Of a stretch of 60,549 bases of DNA, positions 17,036-26,255 are shown piece by piece. Each line of letters begins with the position of its first letter. Positions within the stretch are counted from its first letter, which is position 1. The position numbers and the translations under genes were made by a program. The notes beneath the pieces were generated by a model, which was given only the letters and a program-made list of their open reading frames with translations, was not told the origin of the DNA and ran no database searches. This DNA comes from Eubacteriales Family XIII. Incertae Sedis bacterium (GTDB taxonomy: Bacteria > Bacillota > Clostridia > Peptostreptococcales > Anaerovoracaceae), in NCBI GenBank assembly GCA_031266025.1, contig JAISBV010000057.1:1-60549 (forward strand), read 5' to 3'.

Positions 17036-20000
17036 ATGTTGGTCATGAATTTGAATTTGAATGAAATCTTTGACAAAGTCATGTTCGGCGGAACTATGTT
17101 TGCGTTGGACAAGACGCTGAACCTGCTTGCGGCCACATTCCCCGAATTCAAAAAAGAATTGTCCAAGCGCGACATACGCGTCCAGTTAAAGTTGAGGGAC
17201 AATTCGTTCGGGCGTCTCCTGATTTTCAAAAAAGGAAATGTAAAAAGCAAGGGCGGCGTGTTCCCGGACGCGGATATCACGATGCAATTTGAAAATTGGG
17301 ATATCGCGCGCAGACTCACATTCATAATCCGGGATCAGATGGCGTTTGTGAACGCGGCAAAAACAGGATCCCTCGTGCTTGAGGGAAAAGACGAGGATTC
17401 TGACTGGTTCTCGTCTCTGCTGCTCAAGGTATTCGCGGCGCCCGTAATCTACGGAAAGGTCTACGGGACGAAGATGCCGAACGGCGAGATGCGCTATGTT
17501 AACGGAAGCAACGGCGGCGCGGTGTTCGTTTATGTGAAGAACGGCAGAATAGTCCGCATCACCCCCATAGACTTCGACGACAAGGACGCGGCGCCTTGGA
17601 CTATAGAGGCAAAGGGCAAACGCTTCACACCGCCGAAACGCACGACGGTTTCCCCGCATACCATGGCTTGCAAATCGCTCGTATACTCTCCCGACAGGAT
17701 TCTCTATCCTATGAAGCGTGTGGATTTCGACCCGAACGGCGAACGCAATTACGAGAACCGCGGCGTATCGGGCTATGAGCGCATCAGTTGGGAGGAGGCC
17801 TACGACATAGTCTCAAAGGAGATCATACGCGTGCGGCAAACCTACGGGCCGGGCGCGGTGTTCCATACATCGGGCAGCCATCATACATGGGGCAACGTCG
17901 GTTACTATACAAGTATCACGCGACGTTTTTTCAACTGCATAGGAGCGACGCTTGACGCGCGCAACCCCGACAGTTGGGAAGGCTTTGCCTGGGGCGCCGT
18001 GCATCATTACGGCGGCAGCGCGCGCAACGGCGGCGCGGAATACTACAATACTGTGGAGGACTGCATGCAGAACTCCGAGATGATAGTGTTCTGGTCGGCG
18101 GATCCCGAATCCACAAGCGGCGTTTACGGCGCGGCGGAAGGAACGGTGCGCAGAGCGTGGCTGAAAGAGCTCGGCATAGACGTGGTGCACATAGATCCGT
18201 TCTTTAACTGCACGGCGCATTTTACCGGCGGGCGCTGGATCGCGCCGAGACCCGGAAGCGATACGGCTCTCGCTGTCGCTATCGCGTACGTATGGATCAA
18301 GGAAGGGCTTTACGACAGAGAATACGTTGCGACGCGCACCCACGGCTTTGACGCGTGGGCAAAATACGTCACCGGCGAGGACGACGGCATACCCAAGACT
18401 CCCGAATGGCAGGAAAAGGAAACGGGCGTGCCCGCGCGCGTAGTCACCGCTTTGGCGCGCGAATGGGGCTCAAAGCGTACGTATTTGGCGGCCGGCGCGC
18501 TGCATTCCTTCGGCGGCGCGGGCAGACAGGCCTACGGCACGGAATGGGCGGGCGCCATGGTCTGCCTTATAGCGATGCAGGGTTGGGGCAAGCCGGGAGT
18601 CAACTTCGGCTGTTTGCAGCACGGTACGCCGCTCGATACGCATTTTTACTTCCCGGGCTACGCCGAAGGCGGCATGTCCGGAGACTACATAGCTACGGGA
18701 GCGGGCGTCAACGTTTATAACCGTATGCCGCAAAGCCCCAGCGTCAATTCAAACCAACAGGCTATTCCCCGCATACGCATTCCCGAAGCGATCATGGACA
18801 GGAAGACCGAAGCGCACATCGCCGGCGTCTACTCGCAAAACTCGCAGTTTTTGACTATGAAATATCCGCTGCCCGGGCATAATCCTTGCAAGATGTATTA
18901 CAAATTCGGCGGTTCCCATATAGGCACGCAGCCCAACTCGAATCGCTTCGTAAATATGTATCGCTGCGACAGTCTCGAATTCGTCGTCAATCAATCCATC
19001 TGGATGGAAGGCGAAACGCGCTTCTCGGATGTTATTCTTCCGGCTTGCACAAACTTTGAACGTTGGGATATAGCGGAAACCGCAAACTGCGGCGGCTATA
19101 TCGAAAAAGCCTATTTGCAAAACAATCATCGCGTTATCCATATACAGCACAAGTGCATAGAGCCTCTCGGCGAATCCAAGCCGGACTTCGAGATATATTC
19201 GGAGTTGGCGAACCGCCTCGGTTTGGGGCAGGTATTGAACGAAGGCAATACGGACTACGACTGGGTGCAGCGCGTATACCAAGCCAGCGATATGCCCAAG
19301 GTGATGGGTTGGATAGAATTCCTGCAAAAGGGATACTATGTTGTGCCGCCTCTGCCCGGAGACAGACGCGATCCGGTCGCGTACAGATGGTTCCATGACG
19401 CCAAAAAGAAAGATACGCCGGAATTGACCCCATTGCCGAGCGAATACTACGGTCGCTACGGCGAGGGTCTGCAGACGCAGACGGGCCTGTTCGAATTCGA
19501 AAGCGAAACGCTGAAGCGTTTCGCGCCGGACGACGACGAGCGGCCGCCCATAGTAAAGTACATACCTTCATGGGAGGGTTATTCGAGCGAGGCGCGCAAA
19601 CACTTCCCCTTGCAGCTCATTTCCACGCATCCGAGGTACAGCTTCCATACGATGCAAGACGGAAAGAAGGGCTTTATGAACGAGATCGCCGAACACAGGC
19701 TGCGCATAGACGGTTTTGATTACTGGATTTGCCGCATGAATCCAAAGGACGCCGCGTCGAGGGGGCTCAAAGCTCTCGATATTGTGGAGCTTTTCAATGA
19801 CCGCGGCAGCGTGTTGTGCGGACTTGAAATAACGGAAAGGATATCGGAGGGCGTGATACACGCCCACGAGTCTTGCGCCGATTACAGGCCGGTGGGAGAA
19901 CCCGGCAAGTCGGCGGATCGCAACGGCTGCATCAATATTCTGACGCCCAGCAAGCCGCTTTCAAAGCACGCGCACGGCATAGCGCCGAATTCCTGTCTTG

Positions 20001-20089
20001 TGGAGGTTCGCAAATGGGACGAGAGCCGCGCGGGCTCAAAACAGGCTGCAGCGGGGAAAACCGGTGAAAGGCAGAGGGAAGCGCTATGA
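17036..20089 (+). CDS. Transhydroxylase-family molybdenum enzyme with N-terminal SCP2-like domain
   Basis: This protein has about 1017 residues, roughly 140 more than the family norm. Residues about 10-135 resemble an SCP2 sterol-carrier fold (FGRLLIFKKGNV, PDADITMQFENWD, KTGSLVLEGKDED). The rest aligns throughout with the pyrogallol transhydroxylase: HH (282-283), Mo-ligand motif NPDSWEG (Asp312, Ser313, Trp314) and FPGYAEGG are kept. However, the substrate-contacting Arg after GNVGY is Tyr (Tyr291), suggesting a different substrate. It has no N-terminal iron-sulfur motif and no Tat signal. Candidate reactions are hydroxylation or dehydrogenation of another di- or trihydroxybenzene. ATG 17036 follows GGAAAGGA closely; ATG 17045 is possible. 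It leads a 13-kb overlapped operon. Confidence 0.88.
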   Translation: MLVMNLNLNEIFDKVMFGGTMFALDKTLNLLAATFPEFKKELSKRDIRVQLKLRDNSFGRLLIFKKGNVKSKGGVFPDADITMQFENWDIARRLTFIIRDQMAFVNAAKTGSLVLEGKDEDSDWFSSLLLKVFAAPVIYGKVYGTKMPNGEMRYVNGSNGGAVFVYVKNGRIVRITPIDFDDKDAAPWTIEAKGKRFTPPKRTTVSPHTMACKSLVYSPDRILYPMKRVDFDPNGERNYENRGVSGYERISWEEAYDIVSKEIIRVRQTYGPGAVFHTSGSHHTWGNVGYYTSITRRFFNCIGATLDARNPDSWEGFAWGAVHHYGGSARNGGAEYYNTVEDCMQNSEMIVFWSADPESTSGVYGAAEGTVRRAWLKELGIDVVHIDPFFNCTAHFTGGRWIAPRPGSDTALAVAIAYVWIKEGLYDREYVATRTHGFDAWAKYVTGEDDGIPKTPEWQEKETGVPARVVTALAREWGSKRTYLAAGALHSFGGAGRQAYGTEWAGAMVCLIAMQGWGKPGVNFGCLQHGTPLDTHFYFPGYAEGGMSGDYIATGAGVNVYNRMPQSPSVNSNQQAIPRIRIPEAIMDRKTEAHIAGVYSQNSQFLTMKYPLPGHNPCKMYYKFGGSHIGTQPNSNRFVNMYRCDSLEFVVNQSIWMEGETRFSDVILPACTNFERWDIAETANCGGYIEKAYLQNNHRVIHIQHKCIEPLGESKPDFEIYSELANRLGLGQVLNEGNTDYDWVQRVYQASDMPKVMGWIEFLQKGYYVVPPLPGDRRDPVAYRWFHDAKKKDTPELTPLPSEYYGRYGEGLQTQTGLFEFESETLKRFAPDDDERPPIVKYIPSWEGYSSEARKHFPLQLISTHPRYSFHTMQDGKKGFMNEIAEHRLRIDGFDYWICRMNPKDAASRGLKALDIVELFNDRGSVLCGLEITERISEGVIHAHESCADYRPVGEPGKSADRNGCINILTPSKPLSKHAHGIAPNSCLVEVRKWDESRAGSKQAAAGKTGERQREAL

Positions 20090-20925
20090 AAAAGTGGCAT
20101 ATAGTCTTTGATGTGGATAAGTGCATAGGCTGTTATACCTGTCTTTTGTCCTGCAAGGACGAGCACGTTGGGAACAACTGGCTTCCATATACGGATTGCC
20201 AACGGAAGAACGATCAGAAGTGGATCGTAATGGAGAAGAGGGACAGAGGTTCGTATCCGAGGATGGATGTGGCCTACAGGCCCAAAATGTGCAATCACTG
20301 CGCCGCCGCGCCCTGCGCGGCGAACGCGCCCGAATCCGTGGTCAAGCGCGAAGACGGCGTCGTGCTTTTGAACCCGGCGCGCGCGAAGGACAAACCCGAA
20401 CTTGTGAACGCCTGCCCTTACGGAAACATCAGTTGGAACGAAGAGGTAGGCGCCGCGCAGAAATGCACGTTTTGCGCGCATCTGTTGGACGACGGTTGGG
20501 AGGAACCCCGCTGTGTGCAATCCTGTCCGCTGAAGGCTCTGAGGGTGGTCAGGCTTGAAGACGCCGAATTCAAAAAATTAGCAAAATCAAAGGGCTTGAG
20601 GGCTATTATACCCGAAGCGGCGGGGCCGCGCGTGTATTACAAAAATCTGCAGCGCTTTGACAAATGCTTCGTGGCCGGAGAGGTCGCGTATTATGATCAT
20701 GAGACCGAGACCTGCGCGAAAAACGCGGAGGTGCGACTTTTCAAGGACGGGAACGCGGTATCGAAGGTCAGGACGAACGCGTTCGGAGACTTTCGCTTTG
20801 AGGCCGTAGAGCCGTCGAGCGGCAAGTACACCATTGAGGCCGAGCTGCCGGGGCGCGGAAAGGCTTCGGTCAGTTTGCAAATAGATGATTCGAGCGTCGA
20901 TATCGGTACGCTTTATGTAAAATGA
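20086..20925 (+). CDS. Iron-sulfur subunit of the second transhydroxylase-family enzyme
   Basis: This 279-residue protein is a paralog of the subunit at 8253. Cluster motifs are CIGCYTCLLSC (about 12-22), CNHCAAAPC, ACPYGNISW and CTFCAHLLDDGW with RCVQSCPLKAL. A C-terminal transthyretin-like domain follows (NAFGDFRFEAVEPSSGKYT). The start codon overlaps the large-subunit stop by 4 bp (ATGA). It presumably carries electrons between the molybdenum subunit and an acceptor; the neighbouring Hdr-Flx proteins are the obvious partners, by inference. Confidence 0.9.
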   Translation: MKKWHIVFDVDKCIGCYTCLLSCKDEHVGNNWLPYTDCQRKNDQKWIVMEKRDRGSYPRMDVAYRPKMCNHCAAAPCAANAPESVVKREDGVVLLNPARAKDKPELVNACPYGNISWNEEVGAAQKCTFCAHLLDDGWEEPRCVQSCPLKALRVVRLEDAEFKKLAKSKGLRAIIPEAAGPRVYYKNLQRFDKCFVAGEVAYYDHETETCAKNAEVRLFKDGNAVSKVRTNAFGDFRFEAVEPSSGKYTIEAELPGRGKASVSLQIDDSSVDIGTLYVK

Positions 20926-21347
20926 AGGACATGAGCGCCGGTGATTATCTTGACGAAGGTTATTTGCTGATGAGTGAATTCGGTTTTGATTTGCCCGCCG
21001 GCGACGAAACCGAAGTCGTGGCCGCGCGCGCGCGCAAGGCTCTGGGCGGCGCCGCTTTGGCAAACGAAATAACGGCGGCTCTTACGGCCTTTTTCCTGTC
21101 GCGCAAGCTGTACGAAACAGAAAACGGAAGCGACGGCGCGCGCGTATTGTTGAGCGATTATTTTGTGAGCCTTGCCGTAAAACTTGTTCTTCCGCTCAAA
21201 AACAGTCCGATTGTCGACGAAATGGCGGCGCGGCTTGAAGAAAAAGCGCTCAGCGGCGCGCGTTTACGGGAAAAATTTGACTTGAAAGAGTATCTGGATT
21301 TTATAGACAAAATTTGCAAAAAATATTTGGAGCATACCTTCTCATGA
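20922..21347 (+). CDS. Unknown 141-residue helical protein
   Basis: No family is recognised. The protein is predicted mostly alpha-helical, with an acidic start, an AARARKALGGAALANEITAAL helix region and a Lys-rich end (KICKKYLEH). It has one Cys and no transmembrane segment or metal motif. It overlaps both neighbours by 4 bp (ATGA at each side), so it is co-translated with the iron-sulfur subunit and the polyprenyl synthase. It could be an assembly chaperone for the molybdenum enzyme (NarJ/TorD-like proteins are helical, though larger) or a small partner of the prenyl synthase; neither is proven. Confidence 0.75.
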   Translation: MKDMSAGDYLDEGYLLMSEFGFDLPAGDETEVVAARARKALGGAALANEITAALTAFFLSRKLYETENGSDGARVLLSDYFVSLAVKLVLPLKNSPIVDEMAARLEEKALSGARLREKFDLKEYLDFIDKICKKYLEHTFS

Positions 21348-22348
21348 ACGGAACATTTGTCGGGCTTGGCAAATGCCGAAGTGAGGAGCGCGAGACCGCG
21401 CGTGAAATATTGAAGGCGCGCATCGTCGATATGGAGACGCTTTTTCGCGAAAAATTCGCGCATAGCGACAAGACGGATATGGACGATTGCGTATACGGCG
21501 CGCTCATGAGCGGCGGAAAACGGCTGCGACCGATGTTGCTCTTTTTCTCGTCCGGATTCGGCTGTATTTCGGATAGGGATGCGGCGGCGCTTATGGCGGT
21601 TATTGAAATGATACACACGGCTTCGCTTGTACATGACGATATCGTCGATAACGCGTTCACGCGGCGCGGCAAGCCAACCGTCAACGCCGTGAAAGGCAAC
21701 CGTTTCGCCGCGCAGTGCGCGTATTACCTGATTGCCGCAGCCTTAAAAATTCTGAAAAGCTGCGATAAACCCGGAGTGTATGAGATATTGGCCGGAATAC
21801 CCATGGAGATGTGTCTCGGTGAGTTACAGCAGCTAAGGATGGAGTACGGCGGAGCGCCGCGGACGGACGCGGAATATTTTGAACGCATAGAGCGCAAGAC
21901 GGCGCGGCTCATGCAAGGAAGCTGTCTCGCCGGCGCAAGGGCTGCGGGTTTGTCCGCCGAACATGAGAGTTCTCTCGGCGCGTACGGACACGCGCTCGGG
22001 ATGCTGTTTCAGCTGCGTGACGATCTGCTCGACTGTGAAGAGACGGAAAATGACGGAAAGCCGGTATTTCAGGATCCGCGCCGGGGCATATATAACTACC
22101 CGCTGCTCTGCGCTATGCGCAAGGCTCCTGATTCGGAATGCGTTTTTCTGATGACAAAACGCGACAAGACAGACGGGGACTTGCTCGCGATCATGAAATG
22201 GCTGCGCGAATCCGGGGGCGCGGAGCGTACGCGAGAGCTTATGAAGGAATACGCGGATCGTGCAAACGCCGCGTTGGCGCCGCTCCCCGAAACGGGAGAA
22301 AAGGCGGCCTTGGAGGAATTGCTGTCCGCGCTGACGGACAATTCATAA
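21344..22348 (+). CDS. Polyprenyl diphosphate synthase (trans-isoprenyl family)
   Basis: This 334-residue protein has both aspartate-rich motifs: HDDIVD (first DDxxD) and RDDLLDCEE (second), plus GGKRLRPML (KRLRP) before the first and the family's GELQQL helix. It elongates allylic diphosphates with isopentenyl diphosphate, normally to make the side chain of a quinone or undecaprenyl carrier. Start ATG at 21344 overlaps the previous stop. Its location inside the molybdenum-enzyme/Hdr operon, with a UbiA prenyltransferase at the operon end, suggests a dedicated prenylated redox lipid. Chain length cannot be judged safely. Confidence 0.88.
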   Translation: MNGTFVGLGKCRSEERETAREILKARIVDMETLFREKFAHSDKTDMDDCVYGALMSGGKRLRPMLLFFSSGFGCISDRDAAALMAVIEMIHTASLVHDDIVDNAFTRRGKPTVNAVKGNRFAAQCAYYLIAAALKILKSCDKPGVYEILAGIPMEMCLGELQQLRMEYGGAPRTDAEYFERIERKTARLMQGSCLAGARAAGLSAEHESSLGAYGHALGMLFQLRDDLLDCEETENDGKPVFQDPRRGIYNYPLLCAMRKAPDSECVFLMTKRDKTDGDLLAIMKWLRESGGAERTRELMKEYADRANAALAPLPETGEKAALEELLSALTDNS

Positions 22349-22380
22349 TCGGTTGCATCTCAAAGAAAGGCGATGACGGA

Positions 22381-22917
22381 ATGACAAACGAAAAATTGGA
22401 TTCGCTTCTTGCAAAGGCCGGCGTGCGGCAGTACGACTGCTATCAGTGCGGCAAATGCACGGGCGGTTGCCCAATGGCGCGAGCCATGGATCTGAAGCCG
22501 CGCGGCGTGATGCGTTGCGCGCAGATCGGTTCTCTCGAAAGGATATTGAAAAGCAACACGATATGGCTTTGCACCGGCTGTCACACATGCGTGGAACGCT
22601 GTCCGCACGATGTGGATTTGCCGGCGCTGATGGAAGAGGCTCGTTACCTTGCGTCGGATATGGGATATGAACGCAGGGATTCCAAGGTTCTGAACGAGGT
22701 ATTCATTGCAAATCTCAAGATGTTCGGCAGGAATCACGAAATGCTGCTGGCCGGGCTCTACAATATGATTGCGTTCAAACCGCTTCAGGATATGTCGAGC
22801 GTGCCGCATATGCTAAAGCACGGACTGATCGAAATCAAGCCGCATGAGACCCAAAAAAGCGAGAGCATAAAGAAAATGATAGAGCGCGCCGAGAAGCTGT
22901 CCTCCGTCCGCTCGTGA
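22381..22917 (+). CDS. hdrC: Heterodisulfide reductase subunit C-like protein
   Basis: This 178-residue protein has two ferredoxin-like [4Fe-4S] motifs: CYQCGKCTGGCP (about 20-31) and CTGCHTCVERCP (about 63-74), the usual HdrC layout, then a helical C-terminus. HdrC relays electrons between HdrA and the HdrB active site. Its ATG at 22381 follows AAAGGCGATGACGGA. It is followed at once by HdrB and HdrA homologs. Confidence 0.9.
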   Translation: MTNEKLDSLLAKAGVRQYDCYQCGKCTGGCPMARAMDLKPRGVMRCAQIGSLERILKSNTIWLCTGCHTCVERCPHDVDLPALMEEARYLASDMGYERRDSKVLNEVFIANLKMFGRNHEMLLAGLYNMIAFKPLQDMSSVPHMLKHGLIEIKPHETQKSESIKKMIERAEKLSSVRS

Positions 22918-22936
22918 AAAAGGAAGGGATGTTAAA

Positions 22937-23830
22937 ATGAGATATTCATACTTTCCGGGATGCTCAATGGAAAGCACGGCAAAATCCTACAGGCTTGCCA
23001 CGGAGTACGTTATGAGCCGCATAGGCGTGGAATTAGTCGAGATCGAAGATTGGAACTGCTGCGGCGCGACGTCGGCTCATACGCTCAGCGAGCTTATGGG
23101 CATAGCCTTGCCGGCCCGCTCGCTCGCAACGGCGGAATTAAAAGAGCCCGAGTTGGACATCGTTACGGGCTGCGCGTCATGCTATGCCCGTCTGCGGCTT
23201 GCCATGCACAAGATACGCACGGACAAGGCGGCAAAATACCTGATTGAAAACGTGATAGACATGCCGTATGAAGCGCGGCGCGAGGTTTATAATTTCCTTG
23301 ATGTTTTGTCAAGGGAAGACGTCACAGAAGCGATAAAAGGAAAGATTAAGCGCAAGCTTGAGGGCCTTAAAGTCGCGTGTTATTACGGTTGTCTCAACGT
23401 AAGACCCGCGCTCATAACGGGCGCGCCGGATCGTGAAAATCCGCAGTCGATGGACGCGATCATAGCGCTCACCGGGGCGGAAACCGTCGATTGGGCCTTC
23501 AAGACGGAATGCTGCGGCGCGGCGCACCAAAACGACGCGGCCTCCGTTACGCGTGATCTTTCTTGGCGCATATTGAAGAATGCTCAGCTCAGCGGCGCCG
23601 AGGTTATTGTGACCGCCTGTCCCATGTGCAATCTGAATCTCGAAATGCGGCAGGACGGCTACAGGAAAAATACCGGCAGGAGTTCCATCCCCGTGTTTTC
23701 AGTTTCCGAATTGCTTGCCGTCGCGATGGGCGCGTCCGCGCGTCACATTGCGCTTGACGCGCATCACGTGCCGGCGGCGAAGGCGTTGGCTGCGGCGCTG
23801 CGCCGTTCCGAGGGTGGTGTTGCGATATGA
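22937..23830 (+). CDS. hdrB: Heterodisulfide reductase subunit B-like protein
   Basis: This 297-residue protein carries two CCG-type cysteine regions: NWNCCGATSAH (about 36-46) with later CASCYARL, and FKTECCGAAHQND with ACPMCNLNLEMR. In methanogen HdrB these bind two noncubane [4Fe-4S] clusters that reduce a disulfide. Its natural substrate in a bacterium without coenzyme M/B is unknown; it may be another disulfide or a quinone-type acceptor. The gene follows an AAGGAAGG ribosome site and its stop overlaps the hdrA start by 4 bp. Confidence 0.9.
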   Translation: MRYSYFPGCSMESTAKSYRLATEYVMSRIGVELVEIEDWNCCGATSAHTLSELMGIALPARSLATAELKEPELDIVTGCASCYARLRLAMHKIRTDKAAKYLIENVIDMPYEARREVYNFLDVLSREDVTEAIKGKIKRKLEGLKVACYYGCLNVRPALITGAPDRENPQSMDAIIALTGAETVDWAFKTECCGAAHQNDAASVTRDLSWRILKNAQLSGAEVIVTACPMCNLNLEMRQDGYRKNTGRSSIPVFSVSELLAVAMGASARHIALDAHHVPAAKALAAALRRSEGGVAI

Positions 23831-25806
23831 GCAGGATAGGAGTTTTTGTTTGCCATTGCGGCACAAATATAGCGAGCGTCGTGGATCCCGACAAGCTTAT
23901 CGCGGCGGCGAGAGAGTTGCCGGGCGTCGCGTACGCGGCGGATTACAAGTATATGTGTTCGGAGCCGGGGCAGCAGATGATCAAGGATTCGATCAGCGAG
24001 CACGGCTTGGACAGGATAGTCATAGCGTCGTGTTCGCCGCGTATGCATGAAACCACATTCCGCAAAATGTTGAAAAATACGGGTATAAACCCGTATATGC
24101 TCGAAATAGCCAATATAAGAGAGCAATGTTCTTGGGTGCACGTCGACAAAGACAGGGCTTCGGAAAAAGCTGTGAACCTTATGCGCATGGCGGTTTCCAA
24201 GATATCAAAGAACGAACCGCTTTACGCGCAGACGATTCCCATCACGAAAAAAGCCTTGGTCATAGGAGGGGGAATAGCCGGAATACAGGCGGCTCTCGAT
24301 ATAGCGGACGCCGGTCACGAGGTCGTACTCTTGGAGCGCGAATCCTCGGTAGGCGGCAAAATGGCTATGCTTGACAAGACGTTTCCGACGCTTGACTGCT
24401 CCGCCTGCATCAGCACGCCCAAGATGGTGGACGTGGGCGCGCATCCGAACATCACGCTCATGACGTCATGCGAGGTTGAGAGCGTAAGCGGCTATATAGG
24501 CAACTTTGAGGTTGGCATAAAGCAGAAGGCCCGATATGTCAATCACGACATATGCACGGGATGCGGGCTTTGCGAAACAAAGTGCCCCGTCAAGGTTGAG
24601 AGCGAATTCAACCTCGGCCTTTCGACGCGCCCGGCCATATACAAGCTTTTTCCGCAAGCGGTGCCTTCGAAGCCCATCATAGACAAAGAAAACTGCCGTC
24701 TGCTGAAAGGCGGCAAGTGCGGTATATGCGCGAAGTTGTGTCCTTTGGGCTGCGTCAATTACGAGGACGAGGACAGGACGATAACGGACAACTTCGGCGC
24801 CATAGTCATAGCTACAGGCTATCAGCTTGTGGACTGGCCCTCCATGTACGGCGAATACGGCGGAGGGCGCTATAAGGACATACTTTCCGGTCTGCAGTTT
24901 GAGCGCACCGTCAACGCGGCGGGCCCCACCGAAGGGCACATAGTGCGCCCGTCCGACGGCAAAGAGCCGGAGACGGTAGTCATTGTGAAATGCGTCGGCT
25001 CACGCGATCCCAATAAAGGCAAAAGCTATTGTTCGCGGGCCTGCTGCATGTACGCGGCCAAACACGCGCATCAAATATTGGAAAAATTGCCCGGAACGCG
25101 GGTGTTCATATTCTATATAGACGTCAGAACGCCGGGCAAGGGTTATGAAGAGTTTTATGACCAAACACGCATGGACGGCGCCGTATACGTGCGGGGCAGG
25201 GTCTCGAAGATATACGAGGAAGAAGGGCAATTGGTGTGCCGCGGCGAGGATTCGCTGCTTGGAGAGCAGGTAAGCGTGAAAGCCGACATGGTCATACTCG
25301 AAACGGCGATGGAGCCTTCGCCCGGAATCGCTGAGCTGACGTCGCTGCTCGGCGCAGCGCGCGACGTGAACAACTGGGTGCAGGAGGCCCATCCGAAGCT
25401 GCGGCCGGCGGAAACCCAAGTCGGCGGCGTATTTCTTGCCGGTACGTGTCAGGGCCCCAAGGATATCCCCGATACGGTGGCCCAGGCGTCCGCCGCAGCC
25501 GCTAAGGTCATAGGACTGCTGAACAAGTCCGAGATGGAGACTTCCCCGATGATCAGCGCCGTCGAACGCGACAAGTGCAGCGGTTGCGGCGTCTGTGTCG
25601 GCATCTGCCCATACAAGGCTGTAACGCTGTTGGAGATAGACGACAGGCACGGCGCGAAACGCATAAAGAGAGAGGTCGCGAACGTCAATTCCGGTCTCTG
25701 TCAGGGTTGCGGCGCCTGTACTTCCGCCTGTCGCACCGGAGCTCTTGACCTGTTGGGATTCAGAAACAAGCAAATATTGGAGGAGGTGGACGCACTGTGC
25801 CTGTAG
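23827..25806 (+). CDS. hdrA: Heterodisulfide reductase subunit A-like flavoprotein
   Basis: This 659-residue protein is the bifurcating FAD subunit. It has the N-terminal CHCGTNI segment and CSEPGQQ, the FAD-binding VIGGGIAGIQAALDIADAG (about 141-159), LDCSACISTPKM, internal ferredoxin motifs CTGCGLCETKCP and CGICAKLCP, and a C-terminal two-cluster ferredoxin domain CSGCGVCVGICP / CQGCGACTSACR. In known complexes HdrA splits an electron pair between a high-potential acceptor (via HdrBC) and ferredoxin. Here the donor side would be FlxABCD. Start overlaps hdrB (ATGA). Confidence 0.92.
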   Translation: MSRIGVFVCHCGTNIASVVDPDKLIAAARELPGVAYAADYKYMCSEPGQQMIKDSISEHGLDRIVIASCSPRMHETTFRKMLKNTGINPYMLEIANIREQCSWVHVDKDRASEKAVNLMRMAVSKISKNEPLYAQTIPITKKALVIGGGIAGIQAALDIADAGHEVVLLERESSVGGKMAMLDKTFPTLDCSACISTPKMVDVGAHPNITLMTSCEVESVSGYIGNFEVGIKQKARYVNHDICTGCGLCETKCPVKVESEFNLGLSTRPAIYKLFPQAVPSKPIIDKENCRLLKGGKCGICAKLCPLGCVNYEDEDRTITDNFGAIVIATGYQLVDWPSMYGEYGGGRYKDILSGLQFERTVNAAGPTEGHIVRPSDGKEPETVVIVKCVGSRDPNKGKSYCSRACCMYAAKHAHQILEKLPGTRVFIFYIDVRTPGKGYEEFYDQTRMDGAVYVRGRVSKIYEEEGQLVCRGEDSLLGEQVSVKADMVILETAMEPSPGIAELTSLLGAARDVNNWVQEAHPKLRPAETQVGGVFLAGTCQGPKDIPDTVAQASAAAAKVIGLLNKSEMETSPMISAVERDKCSGCGVCVGICPYKAVTLLEIDDRHGAKRIKREVANVNSGLCQGCGACTSACRTGALDLLGFRNKQILEEVDALCL

Positions 25807-26255
25807 AGAAGAGTTTTGAGCCCGCTATCGTCGCGTTTTGTTGCAATTGGTGCACGTATACGGGCGCGGATTTGGCCGGTTTGAATCGTATGAAGTATCC
25901 TGAGAATGTGCATGTGATCCGCGTTCCCTGCTCGGGGAGGGTCAATCCCCAGTTCATCTTGCGCGCTTTCCAAAAGGGCTGCGACGGCGTCATGGTGTGC
26001 GGCTGTCATCCGGGCGACTGCCATTATTCCACGGGCAATTACTTTACGCGCCGCCGCTTTATGATCATGAAACGGCTTTTGGAATACAACGGAATCGATC
26101 CGGAACGCTTCCACGCGCGTTGGATATCCGGTTCCGAAGCGGCAAAGTTCAGGGATACCGCGGCGGAGGTGTCGGAGCATGTAAAAAAATTGGGGCCTAA
26201 CGTCAAATATCGCGAAGAGTTTCGCATAACCGAGAGCGCGGAGGCGGGCACATGA
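25797..26255 (+). CDS. flxD: FlxD/MvhD-type iron-sulfur linker protein
   Basis: This 152-residue protein belongs to the MvhD family that connects an electron-input module to HdrA. It shows FCCNWCTYTGADLAG (about 12-26) and a later CGCHPGDCHY motif, both typical. Start GTG at 25797 lies inside the 3' end of hdrA, preceded by AGGAGG. In Desulfovibrio-type FlxABCD-HdrABC systems this is the fourth Flx subunit; no hydrogenase genes are present, so NAD(P)H-linked input through FlxA is more likely than hydrogen. Confidence 0.88.
   Translation: MPVEKSFEPAIVAFCCNWCTYTGADLAGLNRMKYPENVHVIRVPCSGRVNPQFILRAFQKGCDGVMVCGCHPGDCHYSTGNYFTRRRFMIMKRLLEYNGIDPERFHARWISGSEAAKFRDTAAEVSEHVKKLGPNVKYREEFRITESAEAGT

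Noticed and set aside
22381-26255. Hydrogenase-linked (Mvh-type) electron input for the Hdr proteins
   Set aside because: An MvhD-like protein is present but no hydrogenase large or small subunit; the following genes are Flx-type and include an NAD(P)H-binding subunit.
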